Shown one piece after another: positions 14,074 to 16,081 of a stretch of DNA of 16,081 nucleotides. The stretch is from Arenicellales bacterium (lineage in GTDB: Bacteria > Pseudomonadota > Gammaproteobacteria > Arenicellales > UBA868). A model generated the notes under the pieces. It saw only the letters and a list, made by a program, of their open reading frames with translations, had not been told where the DNA came from and made no database searches. The stretch's first letter is position 1. The number at the start of each line of letters is the position of its first letter. Made by a program: the position numbers and the translations under genes. The stretch spans positions 1 to 16,081 of the forward strand of contig JAPKAJ010000021.1 in NCBI GenBank assembly GCA_028825345.1, read 5' to 3'.

Positions 14074-14540
14074 AGGTGTCAATCAAAACACTGCTACTGA
14101 ATCGCGACCTCTTCGGTGTCGCGATTCTTGCGTGGCTGGCGACCCCTCTGCCGGCATCGGCAGAGCCTTCTATCAGCACGTGGCTGAGCGCGACAGTTGA
14201 AAACGGAGCGCCGGTGCAAACCGATACTTTGCGTTTTGGCTGCAACGACAAGATCTATGCGGTGATTGACCTGGCTGATCTTTCTGATGGCAGTCACCAA
14301 CTACAAGTGGATTGGACGGATCCCACAGGCAAAACGCGCGAACACATCGATCACCCATTGCACGGCGGCGGTACCTCTCGGATTACGGTGTGGTTGCAAC
14401 TGCATCCGCCTAAAGGCGCTGCGCTTTTTAGTTTCTTCAACCCAGCCATGGGTATGGACGATTTTATAGGCACCTGGCAAGTCGAAATTAACCTTGATAG
14501 CAAAACTCGCCTAAATCAATCTTTCGAGGTACTCTGCTAG
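14061..14540 (+). CDS. small exported protein of unknown function with two cysteines
   Basis: A 159-residue frame from a GTG at 14061 (GAAGG about 10 bases upstream), overlapping the transaminase stop by 13 bases, so translation may be coupled. A later GTG at 14076 gives 154 residues but has no spaced ribosome binding site. The N-terminus is a clear signal peptide: basic start, hydrophobic FGVAILAWLATPLP, and an ASA-EP cleavage site at about 34/35. The mature part has no membrane segment and appears rich in beta strands. It has two cysteines, Cys61 (FGCNDKIY) and the very last residue Cys159 (FEVLC), placed to tie the two ends by a disulfide in the periplasm. Alternating patterns such as HQLQVDWTDPTGK and GTWQVEINLD suggest an Ig-like beta-sandwich. 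I do not recognise the family. Confidence 0.75.
   Translation: MRCLKVSIKTLLLNRDLFGVAILAWLATPLPASAEPSISTWLSATVENGAPVQTDTLRFGCNDKIYAVIDLADLSDGSHQLQVDWTDPTGKTREHIDHPLHGGGTSRITVWLQLHPPKGAALFSFFNPAMGMDDFIGTWQVEINLDSKTRLNQSFEVLC
14099..14127 (+). repeat. perfect 10-bp inverted repeat with a UUCG tetraloop
   Basis: GAATCGCGAC (14099-14108) and GTCGCGATTC (14118-14127) are perfect inverted copies. The 9-base loop contains C-TTCG-G (14111-14116), the extra-stable cUUCGg tetraloop. It begins 25 bases after the transaminase stop and lies within the signal-peptide codons of the exported protein. The bases after it (TTGCG) are a poor U-tract, so it is not a canonical terminator; attenuation or RNA processing/stability is more plausible. 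Confidence 0.7.
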
Positions 14541-14708
14541 ACGGGTCACCTGGTATATTAAGGTCGGAACTGACCGTCATCGCGAGCAAGCTGCGGTGCA
14601 AATAGCATACTTCGATTGACTACGCCTTCGAATCCATCGCAGCGGTCGGCATTGTGCTGGTCGCCGCGGTGGCACTGCCTGGTGAGTCAGTACCGTAGTT
14701 CAAATCTC

Positions 14709-14723
14709 ACCTGGTTTCCAGGT
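14709..14723. repeat. inverted repeat, 6-bp arms
   Basis: ACCTGG-TTT-CCAGGT is a perfect 6-3-6 inverted repeat followed by only TT, too few for an intrinsic terminator with confidence. It lies between the exported-protein gene and the channel gene. Confidence 0.4.
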
Positions 14724-14725
14724 TT

Positions 14726-14745
14726 CATCGAACCATGGCTCGATG
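14726..14745. repeat. inverted repeat, 6-bp arms
   Basis: CATCGA (14726-14731) and TCGATG (14740-14745) flank an 8-base loop that itself contains the palindrome CCATGG. It follows the previous hairpin by 2 bases, so the pair may form a double structure in RNA, or bind a protein. Confidence 0.4.
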
Positions 14746-14906
14746 TGAATCCTCATCGGCCCGGTTACGGTTGATTCTAATTCGATCTCTCAAAATCACC
14801 CGGCCGCCTAGTTTTATCAAACCAGGGATCCAGCGGGCCATAGAGCCTTAATACGGCCCAGCATCTGTTCAAGCGTCTTTCCTCACGAATTCCTGAGACC
14901 CTGGCA

Positions 14907-16081
14907 ATGGTGGGGGGCAACAACTTTCCTCAGCGACTGGGTCGACGCTTGCTGCTGTTAGTCTATGATCTGTTTATTCCGATTGTCTTTGTGCTCGGCG
15001 CATACATCGCGTTTTTACTTGTATACGATGGACACGAGCCCAACCGACTGCTCATGATGGGGCTACTGGCCGGAATCCTGCTCGCCTGGATGCTCAATCA
15101 ACTGGTGAACTTTATTTTTTCCCCCCACCGATCGAGTTCCCGACTTACGCCGCTGAACGATGCCGATTCCCAGCTTTTAAGTTCACGGGTCTCGTGGATA
15201 TTCATTGGTGGATCGTTTTTATATTTTTTTCAGAACTATCTTGGCGCTATCAGTTCACCCTTTGAGAGCCCAGAGCTGGTGCAATCCGTTAGCCTGGTCG
15301 GTGGGATTATTCTGATAGCCACCATTATTACTGTTATGTGGCTTATACGCCGGCCAGTCAGCACTATGCTTCTGGCTGGTCGCCCCCCTGGGAGCATCCG
15401 CAAACTTTTAACCGCTATCTGGCCAATCATTGGAACAGCAATCGTGTTATTGCTATTTGTGTTCGCTCTGTTCAGTGCAATCGGATTGGAAGAAAAAGGC
15501 GCGCTGACTTCGGTACTGAAGACGCTGCTACTGCTACTGATGGTCCTGCCGCTAATACTCGGCGCCATGGGCCCATTGATACGTGAATGGGGCGTCTCTG
15601 ACTCGGAATTGGAAAACCCGCAGACAAGCCAACGCGGGGCCAGGGGCGGTATTGTCCAGACTGCCCGGGCCGTGGTTCTGTTGCTGGGGCTTATGGCGTT
15701 GGGGCAAATTTGGCACATAGATATTGTAGAACTGACTGCTTCCAACCTTGGCGAAAAAGTAGCTGGCATGGGGGCTCAGATACTGGTGACCCTTGCGATA
15801 GCGTATATCTTGTGGGCCGCTACCAAGCGTTGGATTTCCTCCAGCGAAGTAGGTGGAACAGCGGATGAAGCCGAAGAAAATGAGGCGCACGCTGGCAATG
15901 ACCCTGGCGGACAGGGTCTGTCGCGGGCGGCTACGGTACTGCCGCTCTTGCGCGGCTTCCTGTTCGTAACCATTTGTGTGGTCGCCGCCATGGCCATGCT
16001 GGCGAGTCTGGGCATTAACATCGGGCCACTGATTGCGGCGGCAAGCGTTATCGGGCTCGCGATTGGCTTTGGTGCGCAAAC
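14907..16081 (+). CDS. MscS-family mechanosensitive channel, YbiO-like (partial, runs off right edge)
   Basis: The frame is open from ATG 14907 to the window end (391 complete codons). It encodes at least seven hydrophobic helices (for example LLLLVYDLFIPIVFVLGAYIAFLLV near residue 15, and VVLLLGLMALGQIW), then a charged linker (DEAEENEAHAGNDPGG) and the start of the MscS pore: LGINIGPLIAAASVIGLAIGFGAQ, the Gly/Ala-rich pore helix. The middle part (LTPLNDADSQLLSSRVSW) parallels E. coli YbiO, an inner-membrane channel that opens under osmotic downshock. YbiO has about 150-200 further residues at its N-terminus, including a signal peptide; here the frame is blocked by TAG at 14841, so the start is either naturally short or the gene is 5'-damaged. 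The conserved C-terminal beta domain is beyond the edge. Confidence 0.85.
   Translation, partial: MVGGNNFPQRLGRRLLLLVYDLFIPIVFVLGAYIAFLLVYDGHEPNRLLMMGLLAGILLAWMLNQLVNFIFSPHRSSSRLTPLNDADSQLLSSRVSWIFIGGSFLYFFQNYLGAISSPFESPELVQSVSLVGGIILIATIITVMWLIRRPVSTMLLAGRPPGSIRKLLTAIWPIIGTAIVLLLFVFALFSAIGLEEKGALTSVLKTLLLLLMVLPLILGAMGPLIREWGVSDSELENPQTSQRGARGGIVQTARAVVLLLGLMALGQIWHIDIVELTASNLGEKVAGMGAQILVTLAIAYILWAATKRWISSSEVGGTADEAEENEAHAGNDPGGQGLSRAATVLPLLRGFLFVTICVVAAMAMLASLGINIGPLIAAASVIGLAIGFGAQ

Larger units (their letters stand above)
14541..14906. other. 366-base stretch without a convincing gene
   Basis: No frame with a good start and a family match is present. One rightward frame reads DYAFESIAAVGIVLVAAVALPGE (split around 14616-14690), a membrane-like segment without a start codon and ending in TAG. 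The mscS frame itself is open back to a TAG at 14841-14843. Both could be decayed 5' parts of the channel gene. Two hairpins are listed separately. GTTCAAATC near 14699 looks like a tRNA T-loop, but no tRNA folds around it. Confidence 0.5.

Noticed and set aside
14643..14720. tRNA-like stretch with GTTCAAATC and a later CCA
   Set aside because: The T-stem does not pair, the spacing to CCA is one base short, and no acceptor, D or anticodon arms can be drawn.
15236..16079. Long minus-strand open frames at the right end
   Set aside because: They are shadows of the MscS channel gene on the plus strand, which has clear membrane helices and the pore motif.

Overview
This window looks like chromosome from an aerobic, heterotrophic proteobacterium, most likely a gammaproteobacterium. 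I judge this from the protein families, the ordinary Shine-Dalgarno and sigma70-like signals, and moderate GC content estimated by eye. I see no rRNA, tRNA, CRISPR array, insertion sequence, phage gene or integrase. Almost all genes are intact. The window cuts a gene at each end: a thioesterase on the left and a mechanosensitive channel on the right.

Region 1 (1-4246) is part of a box cluster, the aerobic benzoyl-CoA (epoxide) pathway. A TetR-type regulator, BoxC (ring-opening dihydrolase) and BoxB (diiron benzoyl-CoA epoxidase) form a tight rightward operon. An acyl-CoA thioesterase of the 4-hydroxybenzoyl-CoA thioesterase type is transcribed leftward. A perfect 8-2-8 palindrome sits on the predicted start site and start codon of the regulator gene, so autorepression is likely. 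The ligase, the BoxA reductase and the BoxD aldehyde dehydrogenase are not in this window.

Region 2 (4247-6819) holds a DAO-family FAD amino acid oxidoreductase and an ArgE/DapE-type M20 deacylase. They are convergent, and both stop codons lie within one shared CTAG.

Region 3 (6820-10550) is a rightward run: SohB-like membrane protease, gamma-carbonic-anhydrase-like protein, 3-hydroxyisobutyrate-dehydrogenase-family reductase, and pantothenate synthetase (PanC). A long hairpin or inverted repeat lies upstream of sohB, and a 23-bp near-palindrome lies just upstream of panC.

Region 4 (10585-14540) has two divergent genes: leftward CoA-acylating methylmalonate/malonate semialdehyde dehydrogenase (MmsA) and rightward omega-amino-acid:pyruvate transaminase. 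Together they could turn beta-alanine or beta-aminoisobutyrate into acetyl- or propionyl-CoA. A small exported two-cysteine protein of unknown function overlaps the end of the transaminase gene. Its signal-peptide codons contain a perfect 10-bp inverted repeat closed by a UUCG tetraloop.

Region 5 (14541-16081) has about 370 bases without a convincing gene, then an MscS-family channel resembling YbiO that runs off the right edge. Its first visible part may have lost an upstream segment.

I do not see a clear new defence or mobile system. The best leads are compact regulatory structures (the box operator, the panC palindrome, the sohB inverted repeat, the UUCG hairpin), the clustering of beta-alanine-related enzymes, and the uncharacterised secreted protein.
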